Positions 1-8,371 of a stretch of DNA of 64,000 nucleotides are shown here, piece after piece. Source of the DNA: Roseovarius tolerans (GTDB taxonomy: Bacteria > Pseudomonadota > Alphaproteobacteria > Rhodobacterales > Rhodobacteraceae); assembly GCF_900109855.1 (NCBI RefSeq), contig NZ_FOBO01000001.1, positions 124,001 through 188,000 on the forward strand, written 5' to 3'. The notes below the pieces were generated by a model. That model saw only the letters and a program-made list of their open reading frames with translations, had not been told where the DNA came from and searched no databases. Every line of letters starts with the position of its first letter. Position 1 is the first letter of the stretch. A program made the translations under genes and the position numbers.

Positions 1-1455
1 GGGCAGGGCCGTGACGTGAATATAGCCACGCGGGGCTTTGTAACCCGCGAGGCGTTCGCGCGCGAATGCGTCGAGCGTTGCGGGGTCGAGCGGGTCGGGG
101 CCAGTATAGAAGGCCATTATGACGCGTGCATCCTCTTTCACCTCAATGTCAGTGACGGCGACCTGCGTGATGCCGGGATGCAGGGTGAGAGCGGCCTCGA
201 CCTCCATAGGCGAGACACGAAAACCGCCCGCGTTCATCATGTCGTCTGCGCGGCCCATATAGGTGATCTGGCCACCTTCGTCCATCGCGCCCTGATCGCC
301 GGTCAAAAACCAGTCGCCGCTGAACTTCGCCGCCGTTGCCTCGGGCGCGCCGAGATAGCCGAGCATCAGGCCGAGATCGGATTTGTGAATAGCGATGGTG
401 CCCTCCTCATTGGTCTCGACGGGACCCTCCGGCCCGAGGATCGCCACGCGCCGCCCTTGTTGCGGGCGGCCGAGTGTGCCGGGGGCGGCCGGGTGATTGG
501 GGCTGCCGGAGATGAAGGTGGAGCATTCGGACATGCCGTATGCTTCAAAGACGGGCGTGCCGGTGGCGTCCTGCCAGTGCTGGCGGATCGTGTCCGAGAG
601 CTTTTCGCCCGCGGCAAGACCGTGGCGCAGGCGGGGCAGGCTGAACTTCATGTCCTGTCTGAGCATCTTGCGGTAAACGCCTGGGGCTGCAGCGAAAACC
701 GTTGCATCATGACGATTGAGTAGAAGCGGCAGTTGATCCGGTGTGACCTCGGGTGCCGGAATCAGCGCGGTTGCGCCCATGGTCCACGGATCCATCAACC
801 CGGTGCCGAGGGTGAAGGTCCAGTTGAAGGCCCCGGCATGGCAGAGCCTGTCGTCGCCGCGCAACCCATACCAGCCGTCATACATCATCCGCCGTGCCCA
901 GATCGCGCGATGCGCGTGGCATACCGCGCGCGGTGTGCCGGAGGTGCCGGAGGTGTAGATGATATAGGCCAGCCGGTCGGGATCGCCCATGTCATACTCG
1001 GCGGGGGGCAAGTCGCGCATCGCCTCGAGCGCGAGTTCGTCCTGAATGGGGATTTCCGTCTCGGGGCAGGCGATGTCGCCTGCGCGCAGGATCAGGCGGG
1101 GCTGCGTGGTGGCGATGATCCCGGCCACCTCGGGTGCGGTCAGCTGGCTGGAGGTCGGGATGGGCACCAGGCCCACCGCGATGGCTCCGAGATAGGCGAT
1201 GGGAAACTCTACCGTGTTGCCAAGCCGCATCAGCACCCGGTCACCGGGCTGCAAGCCTGCGCGCAACAGCCCCGTCCCGGTGCCGCGAATGGCGGCGTGC
1301 AGGCGCGCATAACTCCAGCGTTCGGCACCGGACAGGCGCAGGATCGCGAGGGCGATCTTGTCGGGCTGTGCCTCGGCGCGGCCCATCACATGGGCGGCGA
1401 GGTTGAAAGGCGAGGGGCAGGGGGCGCTTGGGCCCGCGTCGAAAACGGCATGCAT
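1..1455 (-). CDS. AMP-dependent acyl-CoA synthetase/ligase (C-terminus beyond window)
   Basis: The reverse strand reads open for 485 codons from an ATG at 1455 to the left edge with no stop, so the C-terminus is missing. The protein should adenylate a carboxylic acid and transfer the acyl group to CoA. The P-loop-like motif YTSGTSGTP lies at about residues 167-175, the adenylate motif YGMSE at about 306-310, and the TGD hinge motif at about 382. The fragment covers the large N-terminal domain and most of the small C-terminal domain. It resembles the benzoate/aryl-CoA ligase-like branch, but the substrate cannot be read from sequence. It is divergent from an XRE-cupin regulator 66 bp away, which may control it. 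Confidence 0.88.
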   Translation of the reverse strand, partial: MHAVFDAGPSAPCPSPFNLAAHVMGRAEAQPDKIALAILRLSGAERWSYARLHAAIRGTGTGLLRAGLQPGDRVLMRLGNTVEFPIAYLGAIAVGLVPIPTSSQLTAPEVAGIIATTQPRLILRAGDIACPETEIPIQDELALEAMRDLPPAEYDMGDPDRLAYIIYTSGTSGTPRAVCHAHRAIWARRMMYDGWYGLRGDDRLCHAGAFNWTFTLGTGLMDPWTMGATALIPAPEVTPDQLPLLLNRHDATVFAAAPGVYRKMLRQDMKFSLPRLRHGLAAGEKLSDTIRQHWQDATGTPVFEAYGMSECSTFISGSPNHPAAPGTLGRPQQGRRVAILGPEGPVETNEEGTIAIHKSDLGLMLGYLGAPEATAAKFSGDWFLTGDQGAMDEGGQITYMGRADDMMNAGGFRVSPMEVEAALTLHPGITQVAVTDIEVKEDARVIMAFYTGPDPLDPATLDAFARERLAGYKAPRGYIHVTALP

Positions 1456-1521
1456 ACCTTCGGCTTAGGCAGGACGCGCGCCAGTTGCAAGTGGGTCCGA
1501 GCCTGCCTATAGGACTGTGCT

Positions 1522-2145
1522 ATGTCCGATCAAGCCTCGCACCCCCTGATCCGTGTCGCGCGTGACACAGGCGAGAGTGGCACGCCCGAGCCGCTTGATC
1601 TGGGCGCGCGGGTGCGCGAGTTGCGCAAGGCGCGTGGATGGACGCTGGAGCAGGCTGCAAAGCAGGCGGGGTTGGCGCGTTCCACCTTGTCGAAGATCGA
1701 GAACGGCCAGATGTCGCCGACCTATGACGCGTTGAAAAAGCTCGCGCTGGGGCTTGAGATTTCCGTGCCGCAGCTTTTTACCCCGCCATTGCGCGAGCGG
1801 ATCAATGGTCGCATGGCGCTGACCAAGTCGGGCGAGGGCGCGCCCAAGGCCACCTCGACCTACGAACATGAACTGCTGGCCGAGCAACTGAGCCAGAAGC
1901 GGATGCTGCCCTACCGCGCGCGCATCCGGGCGCGCAGCATCGAGGAATTCGGCGGTTGGGTCCGTCACGACGGCGAGGAATTTCTCTATGTGCTGACCGG
2001 CGTGATCCGGCTTTATACCGAGTTCTACGAACCCATCGAGATGCGCCGGGGCGACACTGCGTATTACGATGCCACGATGGGGCATAACGTAATCTCGGTC
2101 AGCGCCGAGGATGCGACGATCCTGTGGGTCACCTCGCTGGCCTGA
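1522..2145 (+). CDS. XRE-family regulator with C-terminal cupin domain
   Basis: A 207-residue cytoplasmic DNA-binding protein. A helix-turn-helix of XRE type spans about residues 27-82, with the typical core LARSTLSKIENGQMSPTYD. The C-terminal part from about 130 is a cupin barrel (EEFLYVLTGVIRLYTEFY, then a GDTAYYDATMGHNV turn) that would bind a small-molecule effector. Regulators of this architecture often control adjacent catabolic genes. It faces the acyl-CoA synthetase across 66 bp, so a shared promoter and local control are likely but inferred. Its stop is 9 bp from the stop of the convergent small membrane gene. Confidence 0.9.
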   Translation: MSDQASHPLIRVARDTGESGTPEPLDLGARVRELRKARGWTLEQAAKQAGLARSTLSKIENGQMSPTYDALKKLALGLEISVPQLFTPPLRERINGRMALTKSGEGAPKATSTYEHELLAEQLSQKRMLPYRARIRARSIEEFGGWVRHDGEEFLYVLTGVIRLYTEFYEPIEMRRGDTAYYDATMGHNVISVSAEDATILWVTSLA

Positions 2146-2154
2146 ACCGAGGGC

Positions 2155-2403
2155 CTAGTCGGCGGGTGTCGTGGCCTGTCCGCCCGAGATGCTTTCGGGG
2201 GCCGTTGCCTCGGGGGCGGTGCCACCATCGGATGTCGAGGGCCCGAGCATGCTGAGGGTGATCAACCCGCCAAGCAGGGCCACGACGACCAGCAATGCAA
2301 GCAGCCCGCCGTTTGACGCAGCGCTGCTTTCGTATCCGGGGGCCGCATAGCGGTTGCGGTCGCGGTTGACCTGTCGGTGGATGTCGTCATCGGGCGTATA
2401 CAT
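2155..2403 (-). CDS. small single-pass membrane protein, unknown function
   Basis: An 82-residue protein. The start at 2403 is chosen because AAGGAGA lies 6-7 bases upstream; longer in-frame readings from 2571 lack this. Residues about 1-27 are polar (MYTPDDDIHRQVNRDRNRY), a hydrophobic segment follows at about 30-52 (LLALLVVVALLGGLITLSML), and the tail is rich in Gly, Thr, Pro, Ala and acidic residues. This is a one-helix inner-membrane protein with a low-complexity tail. I do not recognise a family. It is convergent with the XRE-cupin gene. Confidence 0.7.
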   Translation of the reverse strand: MYTPDDDIHRQVNRDRNRYAAPGYESSAASNGGLLALLVVVALLGGLITLSMLGPSTSDGGTAPEATAPESISGGQATTPAD

Positions 2404-2638
2404 GGCAGTCTCCTTTATCTGGGATCTCAGTATAATCGAGGTGAGGCCGCTGTCGGTCCTGCGCCAGAGCCGAGTGATATTCAGGCGGTGGTCTGCCGTT
2501 TTCTGCGCCTGCGCGGGGCGGATTTTGGCCGTCGGCGGCGGTTCGCCGGGCCGGATGTGGCGTTTCGGCAAGGGCTGGCCGATCGTGGACGTCGCAAAGC
2601 GCTGTGGACAGCCGCGGCGCTTGGCCTAATATCCGGTC
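2404..2638. other. 235-bp intergenic region between divergent genes
   Basis: This stretch separates the minus-strand small membrane gene from the plus-strand DUF2927-type gene and should hold both promoters. A TATAAT hexamer sits at 2431-2436 on the plus strand and reads as ATTATA on the other. No good -35 partner is obvious for either direction. No RNA gene or strong hairpin was recognised. Confidence 0.4.
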
Positions 2639-3586
2639 ATGCGCCGTATCTGTCGTCATATAGCGGGTTTGTTGACCGCGCTTCTCGGGCTCGCCATCGG
2701 GCCGGCTCTTGCTGACAAGGCGCAATATCTCGACATGGCGCGGCGCGGCTGGAGCTATGAGCTGCGCTCGACCATGGTCGGGCGCGACATGTCGATCCCG
2801 GTGCATATCAATGGCCGCGACCTCAAGGGCGCGCAGATCTGTCTGGTAGGCGAGCCGCCGACCGAGGGCAGCCGCGCGGTGCTGGATGCGTTTCGTACAT
2901 TGCTGGAGCATGTCCACGGTGTGCCTGTGCCGCTGCACGAGGCGGGCGCGGATATCAGTGCTTGCGGGTCGGGCCGCAACGTGATCCTGCGGCTCTATTC
3001 CGGACCGCCGCCCAATCGGGCGCTGGGCCGCGATCTGGCGTGGATGGACCGGGTCTACGAATTGGGGTTGCCGTCTCGTCATGTCTGGGCGGCCTCTTCA
3101 CCGGCGATGGCGCAGACCTTCTTCGGGCGCAAAGGCTCTGGCACGCATGTGATGGTGCAGCAGGCGGCACCCGGCGCGGCTGGTCCGCTGGATCAGGAAT
3201 ATTTCCGGTCGCTCCTGGTGGAGGAGTTGTTTCAGAACTTCACCTTTGGCATGGATATCCTGCATCTCGATGCGCAGGTGCCGTTCCTTTCCAAGCTGGA
3301 AGAGAACCCCTTGCGTCTGCGTCATGCGGCCTGGGGGTCGAGCGGGTTCAAATCGGCGATGTTGTCGTCGAACCCGCCTGCGCTTTGTGCCTTTGACATC
3401 TTCATGCTGCATGCCGTGGCGCGTGCGCCGGTGGATGAGACCACGACCCCCGACTTTCTGACCTATATCGACGCAGAATTCGCACCTTTGCAGGCACTGA
3501 CCGAGGCGACAATGGGCGAGCCGCGCTTTGCTCCCGTGCTCGATCCTGCATGCGCCCCGCGGGAGGCCGCGAAGCTAAGACAATAG
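2639..3586 (+). CDS. secreted DUF2927-type protein
   Basis: A 315-residue protein with an N-terminal signal peptide (positive RRICRH, then a hydrophobic stretch, cleavage probably after the Ala-rich GPALA near residue 25). The rest looks globular, with a DUF2927-like pattern including DRVYELGLPSRHVW at about 139 and the EELFQNFTFGMDIL block at about 196. That family is a conserved, uncharacterised periplasmic or secreted group common in Rhodobacterales. No clear ribosome-binding site precedes the ATG, so the start rests on the signal peptide. It stands 61 bp before the MoxR operon. Confidence 0.65.
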   Translation: MRRICRHIAGLLTALLGLAIGPALADKAQYLDMARRGWSYELRSTMVGRDMSIPVHINGRDLKGAQICLVGEPPTEGSRAVLDAFRTLLEHVHGVPVPLHEAGADISACGSGRNVILRLYSGPPPNRALGRDLAWMDRVYELGLPSRHVWAASSPAMAQTFFGRKGSGTHVMVQQAAPGAAGPLDQEYFRSLLVEELFQNFTFGMDILHLDAQVPFLSKLEENPLRLRHAAWGSSGFKSAMLSSNPPALCAFDIFMLHAVARAPVDETTTPDFLTYIDAEFAPLQALTEATMGEPRFAPVLDPACAPREAAKLRQ

Positions 3587-3647
3587 GCTATCTTTGTGGG
3601 GCGATGCTTTGCGGCTAGTCTGATCCCGGGATCAGCCGGGAGGGGCC

Positions 3648-4610
3648 ATGGACAAGAGAGCCGAGGAGGTGCCGCAGGGCGTGGCTGCACTCGCGCAGAC
3701 GCTGGAGGCGGAACTGGCGGGGCACGGACTGTTGATAAGGCGGTTGCTGATCACGCTACTGGCCGGGGGGCATCTGCTGGTCGAAGGGCCGCCCGGTGTG
3801 GCCAAGACCCGCGCGGTCAAGGCGCTGGCGGCGGGGATCGCGGCGCGGTTCGCGCGCATCCAATGCACGCCGGATCTGATGCCCTCGGACCTGACCGGCA
3901 CGCCGGTTTATCACCCGAAGGATGGCACATTCGAATTCATGCCGGGGCCGGTTTTCAACAACCTCGTGCTGGTCGACGAGATCAACCGCGCGCCGCCCAA
4001 GGTTCAGTCGGCGCTGCTCGAGGCGATGGCGGAGCATCAGGTGACCGCCGGCAACACCACACACACGCTGCCCGATCCGTTTTTCGTGGTGGCGACGCAG
4101 AACCCGATCGAGCATGACGGCACCTTTCCCTTGCCCGAGGCGCAGCTGGATCGGTTCCTGATGCATGTGGTGCTCGATCTTCCGGGCATCGAGATCGAGC
4201 GGCGCATTCTCGATCTGGTCGAGGCCGAAGGGCAGGCGAAAGAGACTGCTTCGCGCGCATGTCCAATGACCTTGGTGCAGCTGAAAGAGGCGCAAAAGGC
4301 GGTCAGGGACGTATATCTGGCGCCAGAATTGCGCGACTATATCGTGCGTCTGGTGATGGCGACGCGCGATCCGGGTCTGCGCGCCGAGGTGGAGCATGCG
4401 GTATCGCCGCGCGGTACGCTGGCGCTGGCCGCGACCGCGCGGGCGCGGGCGTATCTGGACGGGCGCGATCATGCGCTGCCCGAGGATGTGGCGGCACTTG
4501 CAGCGGATGTGCTGGCGCATCGCATGGTGCTGAGTTGGGCGGCGGTGGCCGAGGGGCGGCGGGCGCGCGATATCGTGGCTGACGTTCTGAGCCGGGTGGC
4601 ACCGCTGTGA
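3648..4610 (+). CDS. moxR: MoxR-family AAA+ ATPase
   Basis: A 320-residue ATPase of the MoxR clade, which acts as a chaperone-like partner of VWA-domain proteins. The Walker A motif GPPGVAKT is at residues 47-54 and Walker B VLVDEI at 107-112, followed by the MoxR signature NRAPPKVQSALLEAMAEHQVT. Sensor and arginine-finger regions follow (TQNPIEHDGTFPLPEAQLDRF). It is the first gene of a tightly packed seven-gene operon. Its TGA overlaps the GTG start of the DUF58 gene. Its client is probably one of the VWA proteins encoded downstream. Confidence 0.95.
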   Translation: MDKRAEEVPQGVAALAQTLEAELAGHGLLIRRLLITLLAGGHLLVEGPPGVAKTRAVKALAAGIAARFARIQCTPDLMPSDLTGTPVYHPKDGTFEFMPGPVFNNLVLVDEINRAPPKVQSALLEAMAEHQVTAGNTTHTLPDPFFVVATQNPIEHDGTFPLPEAQLDRFLMHVVLDLPGIEIERRILDLVEAEGQAKETASRACPMTLVQLKEAQKAVRDVYLAPELRDYIVRLVMATRDPGLRAEVEHAVSPRGTLALAATARARAYLDGRDHALPEDVAALAADVLAHRMVLSWAAVAEGRRARDIVADVLSRVAPL

Positions 4611-5509
4611 CGCCGGCCCTGCAGGGCGAAGGCGTGGCCCTGCGGGCCGAGGCGCTGATCGCGCTGCGGCACGTGGCCCTTGCCGCGCGGGGCGCACCGG
4701 CGCTTGCGCAGTTGCCCGGCGGGCATCCGACACGGCGCAAGGGCGCAGGGCTGGAGCCCGCCGACACCCGCGATTATGTACCGGGCGATGATCTGCGGCG
4801 GCTTGACCGGGGCACCACGGCGCGCACCGGCCGGCTGCATTTGCGCGAATACCGCGAAGAGCGCGACCGCGTGACCCTGCTTGTGGCCGATTTCAGGCCG
4901 GTGATGCACTGGGGCGTCGGGCGGCGGTTTCTGTCGGTGGCGGCGGCCGAGGCGCTCTGCATGATTGGCTGGCGGCTGGCCGAGGAGGGCGGGCGCGTGG
5001 GGCTGATGGCGCTGACCGCTGCGGATGCGGTGATCGTGCCTACCCGTGCCCGGGCACGCGGTATGCTCGACGTGATCGGCGGCATGGTGCGGGCGCATGA
5101 GATGGGATTGGCCCTCGCGATGGACGGACAGGGTGATCCGCCACTTGACTGGCTGTTGCCCCGCGCGGCGCGGCTGGTGCCGCCGGGGGCGGAGGTCGTG
5201 CTGGCCTCGGGTTTTGATGTGCCGGGCGCGGAGTTGGCGGACCGGCTCGATGCGCTTGCGCGACGGCGTGCGCTGCGGTTGTTGCTGGTGACCGAGGAAC
5301 TGGAGCGGCACCTGCCCGCCGGGCGCTATCCGATCCGACAGCGCAACGGGCGCCGCGCCACGGTGCGGTTGAGTGCTGCGCGGCCGGAGGCGAGCGAGGA
5401 TGAGGCTGCACGGGTTGCCGGGCGCGCGGCGCTCGTGATCGATGCAGGCCGGGACCCTGCCCATATCGCGCGACGTATCGCGGCGGAAGGGCTCCGCCAT
5501 GTCGGATGA
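4607..5509 (+). CDS. DUF58-domain protein of the MoxR/Bat operon
   Basis: A 300-residue protein starting with GTG that overlaps the moxR stop by 4 bases (GTGA). It carries the DUF58 hallmark near residues 61-75 (VPGDDLRRLDRGTTARTG), a variant of the usual GDDxRxIDWxxTAR block, followed by the LREYREERDR stretch and a VWA-like fold. DUF58 proteins are nearly always encoded next to moxR and are thought to work with the ATPase in envelope assembly or stress tolerance. The molecular function is not established. Confidence 0.9.
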   Translation: MTPALQGEGVALRAEALIALRHVALAARGAPALAQLPGGHPTRRKGAGLEPADTRDYVPGDDLRRLDRGTTARTGRLHLREYREERDRVTLLVADFRPVMHWGVGRRFLSVAAAEALCMIGWRLAEEGGRVGLMALTAADAVIVPTRARARGMLDVIGGMVRAHEMGLALAMDGQGDPPLDWLLPRAARLVPPGAEVVLASGFDVPGAELADRLDALARRRALRLLLVTEELERHLPAGRYPIRQRNGRRATVRLSAARPEASEDEAARVAGRAALVIDAGRDPAHIARRIAAEGLRHVG

Positions 5510-5870
5510 TGTCGAGCGCGCGCAGACGCTGCTGGCCGGGCTGCGCGACATTCGCCTGCCTGTCGAGGCCGCAGGGGGTGCCGTGGCCGAACTCGCGGCG
5601 GCGGTGGCTCTTGGCGCGGCTGCTGCCGTGGTTGTCGCGGGGGGGGCACGTCTGATCGGGCGCCGCGCAGGCCACGTGCCGCCTGCGCCTGAGGCCAATC
5701 CGCTCGATGCCTTGTCGGCGTTTTCGGGGGACGACCGGCGCGTTGCGCTGCTGCATCTGATACGGGCGCGCGATCCTGATCGCTATGCCTGTTTGCGCCA
5801 ACGCCTTTACCGGCGCGATGGGGCGCTCGACCTGGCGGTGCTGGAGGCAGAGGTGCGCGGCCGTGTTTGA
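5499..5870 (+). CDS. DUF4381-like small membrane protein of Bat operon
   Basis: A 123-residue protein. ATG at 5499 is preferred over an upstream in-frame start at 5442 because GGAAGG precedes it and it overlaps the DUF58 stop by only 11 bases, as is normal in this operon. It has a polar N-terminus with LRDIRLP near residues 15-21, one hydrophobic segment at about 30-52, and a cytoplasmic tail. The LRDIHLP-like motif and position between DUF58 and BatA match DUF4381 proteins, found only in Bat operons. Assignment is by size, motif and context. Confidence 0.75.
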   Translation: MSDDVERAQTLLAGLRDIRLPVEAAGGAVAELAAAVALGAAAAVVVAGGARLIGRRAGHVPPAPEANPLDALSAFSGDDRRVALLHLIRARDPDRYACLRQRLYRRDGALDLAVLEAEVRGRV

Positions 5871-6825
5871 ACTGGCGCAACCCTGGTTGATCCTGCTCGC
5901 GCCGCTGCCCGTGCTGGTGCGCCGCCTGTTGCCGCCGCGTGTCGCCGGGAGTGCCCATCTCATCGTGCCGGACCGGATCGGTGGCGCATTGCTGGCGGCG
6001 GGGCGCGCCGATCGGGCGGGGCGGCGTGCCGACGCGCGCCTGGTCCTGTCATGGCTGATCTGGGGTCTGCTGCTGTTGGCGCTGAGCGGGCCACGCGATC
6101 TGGCCCCGGCGCGCGCGCTCAAGGTCAGCGGGCGCGATCTGGCCATCGTGCTCGACCTGTCAGGCTCGATGGTGCGGGACGATTTTCACTTGAATGGCGC
6201 ACCGGTCACTCGGCTCGCGGCGGTCAAATCCGTGGGCGCGGATTTTGCGCGGCGGCGCGGCGGTGATCGGGTGGCGTTGATCCTGTTCGGATCAGAGGCG
6301 TACTACGCCGCGCCATTCACCTTTGATGTGAGTTCGGTGGCGCGGCGGATTGAGGCCGCCACGATCGGCATCTCGGGGCGCGCGACGAATATCTCGGACG
6401 GTCTGGGCCTCGCGCTCAAGCGGTTGCAGCGCTCCGAGGCGCGCAGCAAGGTGGTGATCCTGCTGTCGGACGGGTCGAACAACGCTGGCATGACGACGCC
6501 ACGCGATGTGGCCGGGCTGGCGGCGCGGAAGGGGGTGCGGGTACACACCATCGCACTTGGCCCCAAGGACAAGGAGAGCGCCGCCCCGGGCGAGCGCGGT
6601 GTTGTCGATGCCGCCACCTTGCGGGTGATTTCCGAGATTTCGGGGGGTGAGAGTTTTCGCGTCCGCAATACGGAGGATCTGGTCGAGGTGGGCCGTGCGC
6701 TCGACCGGTTGGAGACCACCGCGAGCGACGGCTTGGCCGCCGAGATCTATCGGGAATTCTGGATCTGGCCCGCCGCTGTCGCGGGCCTGCTGGCGCTGCT
6801 TTTGGCCTGGCGGGAGGCGCGGTGA
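5863..6825 (+). CDS. batA: BatA-like VWA-domain membrane protein
   Basis: A 320-residue protein. GTG at 5863 gives an N-terminus (FELAQPWLILLAPLPVLVRRL) typical of BatA and overlaps the previous stop by 8 bases. A hydrophobic N-terminal helix, a second helix near 60-76, and a C-terminal helix (AAVAGLLALLLAW) place the VWA domain between membrane anchors. The metal-ion-dependent adhesion site is intact: DLSGS at residues 98-102, a Thr in RATNISDG, and Asp in LLSDGSN. BatA proteins were named from Bacteroides aerotolerance operons and may be part of an envelope complex driven by MoxR. Confidence 0.92.
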   Translation: MFELAQPWLILLAPLPVLVRRLLPPRVAGSAHLIVPDRIGGALLAAGRADRAGRRADARLVLSWLIWGLLLLALSGPRDLAPARALKVSGRDLAIVLDLSGSMVRDDFHLNGAPVTRLAAVKSVGADFARRRGGDRVALILFGSEAYYAAPFTFDVSSVARRIEAATIGISGRATNISDGLGLALKRLQRSEARSKVVILLSDGSNNAGMTTPRDVAGLAARKGVRVHTIALGPKDKESAAPGERGVVDAATLRVISEISGGESFRVRNTEDLVEVGRALDRLETTASDGLAAEIYREFWIWPAAVAGLLALLLAWREAR

Positions 6826-7721
6826 TGGTCGGTGATGTGACCCTGCTGCGCCCCTTTTGGCTGCTGGTGCTCCCCGGGATCGCGCTGCTTGCGCTCTGGC
6901 TTTGGCGGTGCGGGGCTGGGGCGGCGGCGTGGCAGCGCGCGGCGCGTCCCGAATTGCTGGTGGCGATGACCGCGCTGGGCCGGGTGACGCCGGCGGCCGG
7001 GCGCATGCCGCTATGGGTGGCGCTGTCGCTGCCGGTGATCATCGTGATCGCGCTCGCCGGTCCGGCGGTGGAGCGGCGCGATGCGCCTGCGTTTCGCAAT
7101 CTCGACGGGGTGCTGTTCGTGGTGGACGTATCGGAGGGGGTCACCGGTTCGGAAGATTGGCCGGATCTGCAGATGACGGCGCGGTTCGCGCTTGGGGCGC
7201 TTGGCTCGCGGCCTGGCGGGCTCATCGTCTATGCGGGCGATGCCTATGAGGTGGTGGACATGACCGGCGACTTGCGCGAACTGGGACAGACGCTGTCGCT
7301 GCTGGAGGCGGGCACCGTGCCTGATCCCGGCGCGCGGCCGGATCGGGCGCTGATGCTTGCGGCGCATGTGCTGCGCGGGGCCGAGGTGATCGCTGGCGAC
7401 GTGCTGGTTTTTACCGATGGCTCCGGGCTTGGCCCCGAGACGCTGCGCGCGGCGACGGAATTGAAGGCCGCGGGGGCGCGGCTGTCCTTTGTTGCGCTGC
7501 GCGATGTCAGCCCGCAGATGCAGAGCCATGCCGCCCTGACCGGCGGGCAGGTCTTCGGCGCGGATGAGGTGAACGCACTGACCGACTGGCTGGCCCAGAG
7601 CGCGCGGCCCCGGCTGGAACGGCAGGGCTATCCGCTTCTGTTCTGGCATGATCTGGGGCGGTATCTGCTGGCGTTTGGCCTGTTGCCCCTGTTGTGGCTG
7701 TTCAGGCGAGGCGCGGCATGA
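6825..7721 (+). CDS. batB: BatB-like VWA protein with degenerate metal site
   Basis: A 298-residue protein whose ATG overlaps the batA stop in TGATG; a GTG one codon upstream is the alternative. It has two N-terminal membrane helices (about 11-28 and 63-80), a VWA-like domain, and a C-terminal helix ending LLPLLWLFRR. The position of the usual DxSxS motif reads DVSEG (residues 101-105), so the second Ser is missing. The later Asp (FTDGSG) is present. Metal-dependent ligand binding may therefore be lost or altered. Position between batA and the TPR gene supports a BatB role. Confidence 0.85.
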   Translation: MVGDVTLLRPFWLLVLPGIALLALWLWRCGAGAAAWQRAARPELLVAMTALGRVTPAAGRMPLWVALSLPVIIVIALAGPAVERRDAPAFRNLDGVLFVVDVSEGVTGSEDWPDLQMTARFALGALGSRPGGLIVYAGDAYEVVDMTGDLRELGQTLSLLEAGTVPDPGARPDRALMLAAHVLRGAEVIAGDVLVFTDGSGLGPETLRAATELKAAGARLSFVALRDVSPQMQSHAALTGGQVFGADEVNALTDWLAQSARPRLERQGYPLLFWHDLGRYLLAFGLLPLLWLFRRGAA

Positions 7722-8371
7722 GGGGGCTGGCGATCCTTGGCCTGCTGGCGGCGCTGCTGGCGGTTGCGCTTGGCGGAGCGGCCCCGTTCGGGCGGATTGC
7801 CCTCGCACTGCACCTGCCGGGGGTGGCGGTGCCGTTTTTCTCTGATCCGGGCTGGCGTGGCGTGGCGCGCTACCGGGCCGGGGACATGTCCGGGGCCGCG
7901 CGAGACTTCGCAGTGGCAGGGGCCGCGTTCAACCTTGGCAATGCCGAGGCGCGGCAGGGCCGCTATGCCGCCGCCCTTGAAGCTTATGACCGTGCGCGTG
8001 CCACGGGCGACGCGGCGGCGCAGGCCAATTTCGATGTGGTCATGGCGCTCTATGCCGGAAGCGCCATCGACCCCGCGAGCATTGGCCGGTTTCCCGAGCG
8101 CGAAGAGGGGCCTGAGGCCGCGTCCTTCGTGGCACGGGGCGATGCACGAGCCTCTGGCACCGGCGACGAGGTAACGAATTCGGACCCGCTGCCGGGTTTG
8201 GTGGAGCTTGAAAGCCGGGGGCGGCTCGGGGTGCGGCAGGTTTTTGACGACAGTTTCGTGCTGGCTGATGAACGCTGGCTGACGCAGCTTTCAGATGTGC
8301 CCGGAGAATTTCTGGCCGCTCGCATCGCTCATGAGCGCAAGCGCCGCGCGGCGCTGGAGGGGCGGCGATGA
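7718..8371 (+). CDS. TPR-repeat membrane protein of Bat operon (BatC/BatE-like)
   Basis: A 217-residue protein beginning at the ATG that overlaps the batB stop (ATGA). An N-terminal hydrophobic helix (LAILGLLAALLAVALGGAAPFG) anchors it. A TPR-like unit is visible at about residues 64-105 (FNLGNAEARQGRYAAALEAYDRA). The C-terminal half is polar with no further motif recognised. Bat operons commonly include a TPR protein that could scaffold BatA/BatB, and the location fits. Confidence 0.8.
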   Translation: MRGLAILGLLAALLAVALGGAAPFGRIALALHLPGVAVPFFSDPGWRGVARYRAGDMSGAARDFAVAGAAFNLGNAEARQGRYAAALEAYDRARATGDAAAQANFDVVMALYAGSAIDPASIGRFPEREEGPEAASFVARGDARASGTGDEVTNSDPLPGLVELESRGRLGVRQVFDDSFVLADERWLTQLSDVPGEFLAARIAHERKRRAALEGRR

